Source: DATLYH01 sp035575035 (lineage in GTDB: Bacteria > Planctomycetota > Planctomycetia > Gemmatales > Gemmataceae). From it: a DNA stretch of 23,504 nt. The notes beneath the pieces were generated by a model. That model searched no databases, was not told where the DNA came from, and saw only the letters and a list, made by a program, of their open reading frames with translations. The stretch lies in contig DATLYH010000101.1 in the NCBI GenBank assembly GCA_035575035.1, forward strand, positions 1-23,504. Reading direction: 5' to 3'. The translations under genes were made by a program, and so were the position numbers. This document shows positions 1-7,521 of this stretch, one piece after another; within the stretch, counting starts at the first letter, position 1, and each line of letters starts with the position of its first letter.

Positions 1-14
1 CGTTTGACCCCACC

Positions 15-46
15 GTTGGGGCGTGGTCTGGAGACCACGCCCCAAC
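15..46. repeat. 32-bp palindromic element, copy 1 (5' of the WD40 gene)
   Basis: Perfect inverted repeat with 15-nt arms (left arm GTTGGGGCGTGGTCT) around a GG centre. It is identical in its arms to the copies at 154-185 and 1841-1872, and one base different from 2134-2165. Like copy 2 it is preceded by ACC and followed by CCGG. It lies in the non-coding stretch before the gene at 117. The left flank is cut by the window edge, so the flanking target duplication seen at the other copies cannot be tested here. Confidence 0.9.
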
Positions 47-116
47 CCGGGAAGCTTGATAGCTTGACGGTGCCGACCCGAACCTCCGGCACCCGCCCCC
101 ACCTGAGGTGTTTCTC

Positions 117-1703
117 ATGACCCTGGCCCGACCTATCCTCTTCGCCTCACACCGTTGGGGCGTGGTCTCCAGACCACGCCCCAACCCGGGGGGAGCCCGA
201 CCTATCCTCTTCACCGCCGTCCTTCTCGCCGCCGGCTGGCCGTCCGTTGCGGGGGCGCAGCCGAAGGATGCGAAGGAGCCGGCCGCGCCGAAGGAGGTCA
301 GCTATTACCGCGACATCCGCCCCATTTTCCAGCAGCACTGCCAGGGCTGCCATCAGCCGGCCAAGCCGCAGGGCGGTTTCATCATGACCAGCCATGCCGC
401 CCTGCTCAAGAAGGGGGACAGCGACCAGCCCGGCGTCGTTCCCGGCAAGCCGGACGAAAGCATGATCGTCTTCCAGATCACCTCCCACGACGGCCAGCCG
501 CCCGCCATGCCGCGGGGCCGTGATCCGCTCACCGCTGCCCAGGTCAACCTGATCAAAACATGGATCGCTCAGGGGGCCAAGGACGACACCCCCGCCTCGG
601 CCCGCGTGGTGGTGGACATGAACCATCCGCCGGTGTACGAGCTGCCGCCGGTGATCACCGCCCTGGCCTACTCCCCCTTACCCTCTCCCTCTGGAGGGGA
701 AGAGAGTAAAGGGGAGGGGGGCGGGCTGCTGGCGGTCGGCGGCTATCATGAGGTGCTGCTGTATCGGGCCGATGGCTCGGAATTGGTCGCCCGGCTGGTC
801 GGCGAAGCGGAGCGGATCCAGTCGGTTGCCTTCTCGCCCGACGGCAAACTGCTGGCGGTGGCGGGCGGCTCGCCGGGCCGGTTCGGCGAGGTCCAGGTTT
901 GGGACGTGGCGGCGCGGAAACTGAAGCTATCGGTCCCGGTCACCTATGACACGGTCTATGGCGTCAGCTGGTCGCCGGATGGCTCGAAGATCGCCTTCGG
1001 CTGCGCCGACAACTCGCTACGGGCCATCGACGCCGAGAACGGCAAGCAGGTTCTTTTCCAGGGAGCGCACAACGACTGGGTGCTGGATACGGTCTTCTCG
1101 GCCGACGGCAGCCACCTGGTTTCGGTCAGCCGCGACCGCTCGATGAAGCTGACCGAGGTGGCCACCCAGCGCTTCATCGACAACATCACCAGCATCACGC
1201 CGGGCGCCTTGAAGGGGGGCCTGCTGACGGTCTCGCGCCGGCCGCAGAAGGAGCAGAAAATGGCCAAGGTGCCGCCCGACACGCCGGGCGCCGCCCCGAA
1301 GATCTACGATGAGCTGCTGGTGGGCGGCTCCGACGGTGTGCCGCGGCTGTACAAGATGCACCGCGAGGTCAAGCGCGTCATCGGCGACGATGCCAACAAA
1401 CTGCGCGAGTACGAGCCGATGCCCGGCCGGGTCTACACCGGCTGCTTCAGCCCCGACGGCAGCCTGATGGCGGTCGGCAGCAGCTTGGAGGGGCGAGGCG
1501 AGGTGCGCGTTTACCAGGTGGATGACGGTAAGCGCATTGCGACGCTGGAAGGGCAGAAGGGGCCGGTTTATGTGGTCCGATTCGCGCCGGACGGCAAGAC
1601 CGTGGCGTCGGCCGGCTTCGACGGCATGGTCCGGCTGAACGATGCGCAGACGGGAAAATTGATAAAAGAATTCGTGCCGGTGCCGCTGCGGCCCAATCCA
1701 TAG
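117..1703 (+). CDS. Secreted cytochrome-c/WD40 repeat protein
   Basis: Product of 528 residues. ATG 117 is preferred over the in-frame GTG at 108 because GAGGTG at 105-110 is well placed as a Shine-Dalgarno. The N-terminus is a signal peptide (hydrophobic stretch TAVLLAAGW, Ala-x-Ala cleavage region) interrupted by a 23-residue palindrome-derived insertion. A planctomycete-type cytochrome c domain follows, with a CQGCH haem motif near residues 75-79 and a conserved GKPDES segment. The rest is a WD40 propeller with recurring FSPDGK-type strands (for example 820-950, 960-1100, 1440-1530, 1560-1650). A second palindrome-derived insertion (671-716) extends the first blade. Proteins of this type occur in planctomycetes near DUF1549/DUF1553 genes, one of which lies downstream at 2765. 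A periplasmic or surface location is inferred. The electron-transfer partner and substrate are unknown. The alternative start GTG 162 lies inside the inserted repeat. Confidence 0.88.
   Translation: MTLARPILFASHRWGVVSRPRPNPGGARPILFTAVLLAAGWPSVAGAQPKDAKEPAAPKEVSYYRDIRPIFQQHCQGCHQPAKPQGGFIMTSHAALLKKGDSDQPGVVPGKPDESMIVFQITSHDGQPPAMPRGRDPLTAAQVNLIKTWIAQGAKDDTPASARVVVDMNHPPVYELPPVITALAYSPLPSPSGGEESKGEGGGLLAVGGYHEVLLYRADGSELVARLVGEAERIQSVAFSPDGKLLAVAGGSPGRFGEVQVWDVAARKLKLSVPVTYDTVYGVSWSPDGSKIAFGCADNSLRAIDAENGKQVLFQGAHNDWVLDTVFSADGSHLVSVSRDRSMKLTEVATQRFIDNITSITPGALKGGLLTVSRRPQKEQKMAKVPPDTPGAAPKIYDELLVGGSDGVPRLYKMHREVKRVIGDDANKLREYEPMPGRVYTGCFSPDGSLMAVGSSLEGRGEVRVYQVDDGKRIATLEGQKGPVYVVRFAPDGKTVASAGFDGMVRLNDAQTGKLIKEFVPVPLRPNP
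126..212. repeat. Palindromic element, copy 2, with 18-bp flanking direct repeats, inside the signal peptide
   Basis: The palindrome at 154-185 (CC centre instead of GG) is bracketed by two exact 18-bp direct repeats at 126-143 and 195-212, GCCCGACCTATCCTCTTC. The repeat-to-repeat distance is 69 bp, so the reading frame is kept and the peptide ARPILF appears twice with 17 extra residues between. Removing one repeat and the insert restores an ordinary short signal peptide, which argues that this is an insertion with target duplication. Confidence 0.88.
671..716. repeat. C/G-rich palindromic repeat inserted in the WD40 coding sequence
   Basis: Imperfect inverted repeat. The left arm is CTCCCCCTTACCCTCTCCCT (671-690); the right arm at 695-716 is its approximate complement. 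It encodes a Pro/Ser then Gly/Glu stretch (SPLPSPSGGEESKGEGG) between a WD40 strand and the following GLLAVGG strand. It belongs to the same general family as the hairpins at 9323-9612, 17907-17946 and 19911-20009. No flanking duplication is visible. Confidence 0.75.
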
Positions 1704-1768
1704 CATAGATTAAAAATAAGGGCCGAGCGTAATCCCGAGCGGCTCGCGTGGGGCTCTGGCACAGCAAA

Positions 1769-1798
1769 CCCCGAACCGGTGGGTCCGGCGGTTCGGGG
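1769..1798 (+). terminator. Hairpin downstream of the WD40 gene, possible terminator
   Basis: Perfect 10-bp stem CCCCGAACCG (1769-1778) with CGGTTCGGGG (1789-1798) around a 10-nt loop, 66 bp after the stop codon. There is no U-tract, so it may be a Rho-dependent or structural stop, or another dispersed repeat, rather than a classical intrinsic terminator. Confidence 0.4.
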
Positions 1799-1818
1799 CG
1801 TCCCGTTGGACGAACAGC

Positions 1819-1896
1819 CAACCCTGCTCAGCATCCCCCTGTTGGGGCGTGGTCTGGAGACCACGCCCCAACAGGGGGGGCAACCCTGCTCAGCAT
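1819..1896. repeat. Palindromic element, copy 3, with 16-bp flanking direct repeats (intergenic)
   Basis: The core palindrome at 1841-1872 is extended by CCCCCT on the left and AGGGGG on the right, giving a 44-bp perfect palindrome (1835-1878). Exact direct repeats CAACCCTGCTCAGCAT lie at 1819-1834 and 1881-1896, a period of 62 bp. The period is not a multiple of three, as expected for a non-coding site between the WD40 and DUF4058 genes. The right repeat ends 33 bp before the DUF4058 start. Confidence 0.88.
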
Positions 1897-1929
1897 TTAC
1901 TTCCGCGTGCCGGTTCGTCGAGGCCGTGT

Positions 1930-2724
1930 ATGCCGTTGCTCGATCATTTTCATCCGCCGCTGCACGGGCCGCGCCGCTGGGAGGGGTTTCACCACGCCTG
2001 GGCTACCTTCATCGCCGCGCAGCTCAACCGGGACGTGCTGCCCTCGGACTACTTCGCCGAGTCGGAAATCAGCGTGGGGCCGGAACTGGAGATTGATGTA
2101 GCGACGATGGAGTTGACGGACCCACGCAACCCGGTTGGGGCGTGGTCTGGAGACCGCGCCCCAACCGGAGCGACGATGGAGTTGACGGACCCACGCGGAG
2201 AAGGGAAGGAAATCGCTGCGGCGGCATGGTCCCCGCCGCGGCCGAAGTTCGCCGCCAAGGTGGATTTTGCCCACCTGGATAGCTATGAAGTCCGGGTATA
2301 CCAGGACCTGGGCGGTGCCGAGTTGCGGGGGGCCATCGAGTTGATCAGCCCCGCCAACAAGGACCGGGAAGGGGCCCGGCGGACGTTTGCCGCCAAGTGC
2401 GCCGGCTACCTCCGTCACGGAATCGGGGTCATGATCATCGACATTGTGACGGCCCGGGCGGCCAACCTGCACCGGGAGCTATTCGACGTGCTCGAAGTCA
2501 AGGGCCGTCCGACCTCCTGGAAATCGCCCACTGACCTGTACGCGGTCGCCTATCGGGCCGTGACCGTTCGCAAGAAGCCGCGCGTGGAGGTGTGGCCGGA
2601 ACCGCTGGCGTTGGGAAAGCCGCTGCCGATCATGCCGTTGTGGCTGACCCTCGATCTCTGCATCCCGGTGCGCCTGGAAGAGAGCTACCTGGAAACCTGC
2701 CGGTCGCTGCGGATCCCCGCCTGA
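1930..2724 (+). CDS. DUF4058 family protein carrying a palindrome insertion
   Basis: Product of 264 residues. ATG 1930 is preferred over ATG 1849, which lies inside the repeat; GAGG at 1920-1923 is a usable ribosome site and MPLLDHFHPP is a typical N-terminus of this family. Recognisable segments are the WEGFHHAWA region near residues 17-25, an EIDVATME strand near residues 54-61, the AIELISPANK motif in the middle, and a C-terminal PLWLTLDL segment. The family is abundant in planctomycetes and cyanobacteria; its biochemical function is unknown. Residues 67-89 derive from insertion of the 32-bp palindrome with duplication of the ATMELTDPR coding sequence, so the protein is 23 residues longer than its presumed ancestor. 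It sits between the WD40 and DUF1549 genes on the same strand, but no functional link is evident. Confidence 0.85.
   Translation: MPLLDHFHPPLHGPRRWEGFHHAWATFIAAQLNRDVLPSDYFAESEISVGPELEIDVATMELTDPRNPVGAWSGDRAPTGATMELTDPRGEGKEIAAAAWSPPRPKFAAKVDFAHLDSYEVRVYQDLGGAELRGAIELISPANKDREGARRTFAAKCAGYLRHGIGVMIIDIVTARAANLHRELFDVLEVKGRPTSWKSPTDLYAVAYRAVTVRKKPRVEVWPEPLALGKPLPIMPLWLTLDLCIPVRLEESYLETCRSLRIPA
2100..2196. repeat. Palindromic element, copy 4, with 28-bp flanking direct repeats, inside the DUF4058 gene
   Basis: The palindrome at 2134-2165 has one mismatch to copy 1 (ACCACG has become ACCGCG in the right arm). It is bracketed by exact 28-bp direct repeats at 2100-2127 and 2169-2196. The period is 69 bp, so exactly 23 codons are added and the frame is kept. 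The repeated DNA encodes ATMELTDPR twice. This is the longest flanking duplication of the set and the clearest insertion footprint. Confidence 0.92.
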
Positions 2725-2764
2725 GCCGGCCAGTCGAGCGAGAAGGAAACCGGAGTACCCGATC

Positions 2765-5700
2765 ATGATGCATGCCATCACCCATCGCCTTACCGGAGGG
2801 CTAACACCCCCCGCTCGCCTTATCCTCGCGGCCCTGGTCCTGAGCGCCCTGGCGGGGGCCGCCCGCGCTCAAGAGAAGCTGCCGCCCGGCGCCCGCGTGG
2901 TCAGCGTGGAGGCGCGGCCGGCATCCGTCGCGCTGAAGCATCCCTTCGACTACGCCCAGCTTCTGCTGACGGCGCAGCTGGCATCGGGCGAGCGCATCGA
3001 CGTGACGCGCCTGGTCCAGGTCGAAAAACCGGACCTGGTCACCATCACGCCGCAGGGGCTGGTCCGGCCGGCGGCCGACGGCGCGGGGGCAATCCGGTTC
3101 ACCATCGAGGGGCACACCGTCGTCGTGCCGGTGACCGTCAGCGGCCAAAAGGAGAAACACGAGGTCAGCTTCGTCCGCGACGTGATGCCGGTGATGTCCA
3201 AGGTCGGCTGCAACGCCGGCACCTGCCACGGCGCCGCCCAGGGGAAGAACGGCTTCAAACTGTCGCTGCGCGGCTACGATCCGCTCTTCGACCATCAGGC
3301 GCTGACCGACGATGTCATGGCCCGTCGCATCAACCGCGCCGCTCCCGACAACAGCTTGATGCTCCTCAAGCCGTCCGGGGCCGTGCCCCACGTCGGCGGC
3401 GTCCTCTTCAAGCCGGGCGAGCCTTACTACGAGATCCTCCGCGCCTGGATCGCCCAGGGGATCAAGCTCGATCTTGACTCCCCCCGCGTCACCCGCATTG
3501 ACGTTTATCCCCAGAATGTGGTGCTGCCGCTGCCCGGCATGAAGCAGCAGATGGTGGTGCTGGCCACCTACAGTGATGGCCGGGTCCGCGATGTCTCGGC
3601 CGAGGCCTTCATCGAGAGCAGCAATACCGAGGTCGCCACCGTCGATAAACAGGGCCTGGTGACGGCCGTCCGCCGCGGCGAGGCGACCATGCTGGCCCGC
3701 TACGAGGGGGCCTACGCCGCCAGCACCCTCGTCGTCATGGGCGACCGCAGCGGCTTTGTCTGGAAGGATGTCCCCGAGAACAACTTCATCGACACTTTGG
3801 TCTATGAGAAGCTGCGCGAGGTGAAGGTCCTGCCGAGCGACCTGTGTACCGACGCCGAATTCATCCGCCGCGTCTACCTCGACCTGACCGGCCTGCCGCC
3901 GCTGCCCGAGGAGGTCAAGGCGTTCCTGGCCGACGCCCGGCCAACCCGGATCAAGCGCGATGAGTTGATCGACAAGTTGATCGGCAGTCCCGAGTATGTC
4001 GAGCATTGGACCAACAAGTGGGCCGACCTGCTCCAGGTCAACCGCAAGTTCCTCGGCGAGAAGGGGGCCGCCGCCTTGCGCAAATATATCCGCGACGCGG
4101 TCGCCGCCAACATGCCGTATGACCAGTTCGTCCGCGGCATCCTGACCGCCTCCGGCTCGACGCTGGAGAACCCGGCGGCGGCGTATTACAAGATCCTGCG
4201 CGAGCCGGACGCCGTGATGGAGAACACCACGCAGCTGTTCCTGGCCATCCGCTTCAACTGCAACAAGTGCCACGACCATCCCTTCGAGCGCTGGACCCAG
4301 GATCAGTATTATCACCTGGCCGCCTACTTTGCCCAGGTCGGCCGCAAGGAGGATCCCCGGTACAAGGGCCAGAAGGTCGGCGGCACCGCCGTCATGGGGG
4401 CGACACCGCTGGTCGAGATCATCGCCGACCTGCCCACGGGCGACGTCAAGCATGAGCGCACCGGGGCCGTCACGCCGCCGAAGTTCCCCTTCGAGCACGC
4501 CGATATGCCGCCTCCGGGCCTCAGCCGCCGCGAGCAGCTGGCCCACTGGCTGACCTCGAAGGAGAATCCGTACTTCGCCAAAAGCTATGTCAACCGCGTC
4601 TGGAGCTATCTGCTGGGCGTCGGCCTGATCGAGCCGGTCGATGACATCCGGGCCGGCAACCCGCCGACCAACCCCAAGCTCCTCGACCGCCTGACCAAGG
4701 AGTTCATCGACAGCGGTTTCAATGTGCAGGAGTTGATGCGCACCATCTGCAAGTCGCGCGTCTACCAGCATTCGTTGATGACGAACGAATGGAACGCCGA
4801 CGACGAGATCAATTATTCCCATGCCCTGGCCCGCCGGCTGCCGGCTGAGGTGCTTTACGATGCCATCCATCGGGCCACGGGTGCCACGGCCAAACTGCCG
4901 GGGCTGCCGCCGGGGGCCCGGGCCGCCCAGTTGCTTGATTCCAACGTGCCGGTGCCGGGGGCCTTCCTGGAGCAGTTCGGCAAGCCGCCGCGCGAGAGCG
5001 CCTGCGAGTGCGAGCGGACCACCGGCCTGATGCTGGCGCCGATCCTCAGCCTGGTCAATGGCCCGGTCACCAACGACGCCCTGAAGGACCCCGGCAACCG
5101 GATCGCCCGGCTGGTGGCCGAGGAGAAGGACGACACCAAGGTGGTGGAGGAGATCTTCCTGTCGGTCCTGTGCCGGCCGCCGACCGCCAAGGAGCTGGCG
5201 GCCGGCGTCGAGGCGCTGAAGAACAACCAGGCGGAGTATGAACGCCTCAAGGCCGAGTACGAGCGCCGGCTGGCCGCCGTGGCCGACTACGAACGCCAAC
5301 TCCCCGAGAAGCAGGCTGCCTGGGAGAAGAGCTTGAAGAGCGCCTCGGAATGGGTTGTCCTGGATGCGATCGAGGTCAAGTCGGCCGGCGGCGCCACCCT
5401 GACCAAGCAGCCGGACGGCTCCATCCTGGCCAGCGGCAAGAACCCGTCGCCGGAAACCTACACCTTCAAGGCGAAGACCGATCTGAAGAACCTCACCGCG
5501 ATCCGCCTGGAGGTGATGGCCGACCCGAGCCTGCCGGCGCAGGGGCCGGGCCGGGCGGCCAACGGCAACTTCGTCCTGAATGACTTCAAGGTCACGGTCG
5601 CGCCGCCGGACAACCCGGACCAGGCCAAGCCGGTGGTGCTCCGCGCCCCGCAAGCGACCTTCTCGCAGGAAGGCTTCGCCGTCGGCCAGGCCATCGACAA

Positions 5701-6127
5701 CAACCCGGCCACCGGCTGGGCCGTCGCGCCGCAGCTTGGCAAGACGCACGTGGCGATCTTCGAGATGCGGCCGCCGGTGGCCATGCCGGAGGGGGCCGTG
5801 CTCACCGTCACCCTCGACCAGCGCTACCCGGGCAAGGAGCACAACATCGGCCGGTTCCGCCTGTCGGTCACGTCGGCGAAGCCGCCCATCCCGCTGACGG
5901 TAGGGCTGCCGGAGAACATTCTCAAGGCCCTGGCCGTCGAGCCGGAAAAACGCACCGAGGAGCAGAAGGCGGAACTAGCGCGGTACTACCGCTCGATCGA
6001 CCCGGAGCTGGCCCGGCTGAAGCAGGCGGTGGAGGAGCACGGCCCGCCCGGCGAGCCGCGCCTGATCGGGGCGCAGGACCTGGCCTGGGCCCTGCTCAAC
6101 AGCCCCGCGTTCCTGTTCAATCATTGA
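2765..6127 (+). CDS. DUF1549/DUF1553 (planctomycete cytochrome-associated) secreted protein
   Basis: Product of 1120 residues. ATG 2765 has GGAGT at 2752-2756; ATG 2768 is also possible. A signal peptide ends near residue 36 (GAARAQ). An Ig-like bacterial domain region follows near residues 45-125. A c-type-cytochrome-like segment has CNAGTCHG near residues 149-156, an unusually wide CxxxxCH spacing. A second Ig-like segment lies near residues 240-325. DUF1549 starts near residue 339 (NNFIDTLVYEKL, then a YLDLTGLPP motif) and includes CNKCHDHPF at 499-507. DUF1553 starts near residue 588 (REQLAHWLTS, then NRVWSYLLGVGL). A charged coiled-coil-like stretch near 815-860 and a beta-rich module near 865-1040 interrupt the C-terminal part before the usual closing ALLNSPAFLFNH. 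The family is hugely expanded in planctomycetes. A role in extracytoplasmic redox or polymer degradation is often proposed but not established. Confidence 0.92.
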   Translation: MMHAITHRLTGGLTPPARLILAALVLSALAGAARAQEKLPPGARVVSVEARPASVALKHPFDYAQLLLTAQLASGERIDVTRLVQVEKPDLVTITPQGLVRPAADGAGAIRFTIEGHTVVVPVTVSGQKEKHEVSFVRDVMPVMSKVGCNAGTCHGAAQGKNGFKLSLRGYDPLFDHQALTDDVMARRINRAAPDNSLMLLKPSGAVPHVGGVLFKPGEPYYEILRAWIAQGIKLDLDSPRVTRIDVYPQNVVLPLPGMKQQMVVLATYSDGRVRDVSAEAFIESSNTEVATVDKQGLVTAVRRGEATMLARYEGAYAASTLVVMGDRSGFVWKDVPENNFIDTLVYEKLREVKVLPSDLCTDAEFIRRVYLDLTGLPPLPEEVKAFLADARPTRIKRDELIDKLIGSPEYVEHWTNKWADLLQVNRKFLGEKGAAALRKYIRDAVAANMPYDQFVRGILTASGSTLENPAAAYYKILREPDAVMENTTQLFLAIRFNCNKCHDHPFERWTQDQYYHLAAYFAQVGRKEDPRYKGQKVGGTAVMGATPLVEIIADLPTGDVKHERTGAVTPPKFPFEHADMPPPGLSRREQLAHWLTSKENPYFAKSYVNRVWSYLLGVGLIEPVDDIRAGNPPTNPKLLDRLTKEFIDSGFNVQELMRTICKSRVYQHSLMTNEWNADDEINYSHALARRLPAEVLYDAIHRATGATAKLPGLPPGARAAQLLDSNVPVPGAFLEQFGKPPRESACECERTTGLMLAPILSLVNGPVTNDALKDPGNRIARLVAEEKDDTKVVEEIFLSVLCRPPTAKELAAGVEALKNNQAEYERLKAEYERRLAAVADYERQLPEKQAAWEKSLKSASEWVVLDAIEVKSAGGATLTKQPDGSILASGKNPSPETYTFKAKTDLKNLTAIRLEVMADPSLPAQGPGRAANGNFVLNDFKVTVAPPDNPDQAKPVVLRAPQATFSQEGFAVGQAIDNNPATGWAVAPQLGKTHVAIFEMRPPVAMPEGAVLTVTLDQRYPGKEHNIGRFRLSVTSAKPPIPLTVGLPENILKALAVEPEKRTEEQKAELARYYRSIDPELARLKQAVEEHGPPGEPRLIGAQDLAWALLNSPAFLFNH

Positions 6128-6149
6128 GTCGCCCCGAACAGGGCCGACC

Positions 6150-7340
6150 ATGAGCGATACGCATCTCCTCCAGGTACTGAAGCCCCAGCTCGACGACCTG
6201 CGGGCTCGGGGGCTGTACAAGCACGAGCGCCGGCTGCAAGGGCCGCAGGGGGCCGCTGTCCGCGTCGGCGACCGGGAAGTGATCAACTTCTGCGCCAATA
6301 ACTACCTCGGCCTGGCCAACCATCCGGCCGTGATCGAGGCGGCCCACGAGGGACTGCGCCGCTGGGGTTATGGCCTGTCGTCGGTCCGGTTCATCTGCGG
6401 CACCCAGGACCTGCACAAGCAGCTCGAGGCCGCCATCGCCCGCTTCCTTGGCAAGGACGATGCCATCCTCTACACCTCCTGCTTCGATGCCAACGGCGGC
6501 CTGTTCGAAACCTTGCTGGGCGACGAGGACGCGGTCCTGAGCGACGAGCTGAACCACGCCAGCATCATCGACGGCATCCGCCTGTGCAAGGCGCGGCGGC
6601 TGCGCTACCGGCACTCCGACCTGGCCGACCTGGAGCGCTGCCTCAAGGAAGCGCAAGACTGCCGGCTGCGTCTGATCGCCACCGACGGCGTCTTCTCGAT
6701 GGACGGCGACCTGGCGAAGCTGCCGGAGATCTGCGACCTGGCCGAGCGCTACGATGCCGTCGTTATGGTGGACGACAGCCATGCCACCGGCATCCTGGGG
6801 CCGGGCGGCCGGGGCACGCCGGAGGAGCTGGGCGTGCTGGATCGGGTGGACATCATCACCAGCACGCTGGGCAAGACGCTGGGCGGGGCGGCCGGCGGCT
6901 TCACCTGTGCCCGGGGCGAGGTGGTCGAGTTCCTACGGCAGCGTTCGCGGCCGTACCTCTTCTCCAACTCGCTGCCGCCGCCGATTGTCATGGCGGCCCT
7001 CAAGGCGCTGGAACTGGCCGCCGGCAGCCGCGAGCTGCGCGACCGCCTCCACGCCAACGCCCGCCGGCTGCGCAGCGCCTTGGAGTCGGCCGGGTTCACC
7101 CTGAAGCCGGGCCATCATCCGATCTTGCCGGTGATGCTGGGCGATGCGGCGTTGGCCGGGCGGATGGCGGATCGGCTCCTGGAGCGCGGCATCTATGTGA
7201 TCGGCTTCAGTTACCCGGTGGTGCCGCAGGGGCAGGCACGCATCCGCATCCAGGTGTCGGCCGCCCACACCGACGAGCAGCTCGACCGGGCCGCCCAGGC
7301 ATTTATCGAAGTCGGCCGCGAGCTGGGCGTGATAAAATGA
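6150..7340 (+). CDS. kbl: Glycine C-acetyltransferase (2-amino-3-ketobutyrate CoA ligase)
   Basis: Product of 396 residues, the usual length for this PLP enzyme of the alpha-oxoamine synthase family. It interconverts 2-amino-3-oxobutyrate plus CoA with glycine plus acetyl-CoA, the second step of threonine breakdown through threonine dehydrogenase. Visible motifs are FCANNYLGLANHP near residue 47, DELNHASIIDG near 132, the DDSHATG motif at 208-214, and the PLP lysine in STLGKTLGG (Lys242). The RQRSRPYLFSNSLPP segment is strongly Kbl-like and separates it from BioF, HemA and serine palmitoyltransferase. It starts 22 bp after the DUF1549 gene. No threonine dehydrogenase gene is nearby. A large inverted repeat follows it. 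Confidence 0.93.
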   Translation: MSDTHLLQVLKPQLDDLRARGLYKHERRLQGPQGAAVRVGDREVINFCANNYLGLANHPAVIEAAHEGLRRWGYGLSSVRFICGTQDLHKQLEAAIARFLGKDDAILYTSCFDANGGLFETLLGDEDAVLSDELNHASIIDGIRLCKARRLRYRHSDLADLERCLKEAQDCRLRLIATDGVFSMDGDLAKLPEICDLAERYDAVVMVDDSHATGILGPGGRGTPEELGVLDRVDIITSTLGKTLGGAAGGFTCARGEVVEFLRQRSRPYLFSNSLPPPIVMAALKALELAAGSRELRDRLHANARRLRSALESAGFTLKPGHHPILPVMLGDAALAGRMADRLLERGIYVIGFSYPVVPQGQARIRIQVSAAHTDEQLDRAAQAFIEVGRELGVIK

Positions 7341-7352
7341 ACCACAGAAGGA

Positions 7353-7503
7353 CTAACCACAACGACACCGAGGACACCGAGAAGACCGAAGAAAGAAAAT
7401 AGCCCGGCTTCGGAGGGCCCGGCGGGCGGCATGTTCGCACCCATCTTTCTTTCTGTTCGCTTCTCTTCTATTCTCTCTGTGTCCGCGGTATCGTTGTGGT
7501 TAG
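7353..7503. repeat. Long imperfect inverted repeat between kbl and ilvN
   Basis: The outer 13 bp are perfect: CTAACCACAACGA (7353-7365) pairs with 7491-7503. The arms continue imperfectly for about 35-45 nt (ACACCGAGGACACCGAGA on the left, its approximate complement around 7471-7490 on the right). A GC-rich centre includes GCCCGGC. The purine-rich arm reads as a Thr/Glu/Asp peptide (DTEDTEKTEE) when translated, a pattern I recall from dispersed bacterial repeats (recollection, not verified). It fills the 181-bp gap between the two genes and may also act as a transcription barrier. Confidence 0.75.
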
Positions 7504-7521
7504 CCTGCTGAGGAGGTCCGG

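Noticed and set aside
1849..1929. Upstream extension of the DUF4058 protein
   Set aside because: It would be translated from the palindrome and has no ribosome site; ATG 1930 matches the family N-terminus.
2801..5842. 1013-residue open frame on the minus strand
   Set aside because: It is antisense to the well-supported DUF1549/DUF1553 gene and results from high GC at third codon positions; it has no recognisable domain.
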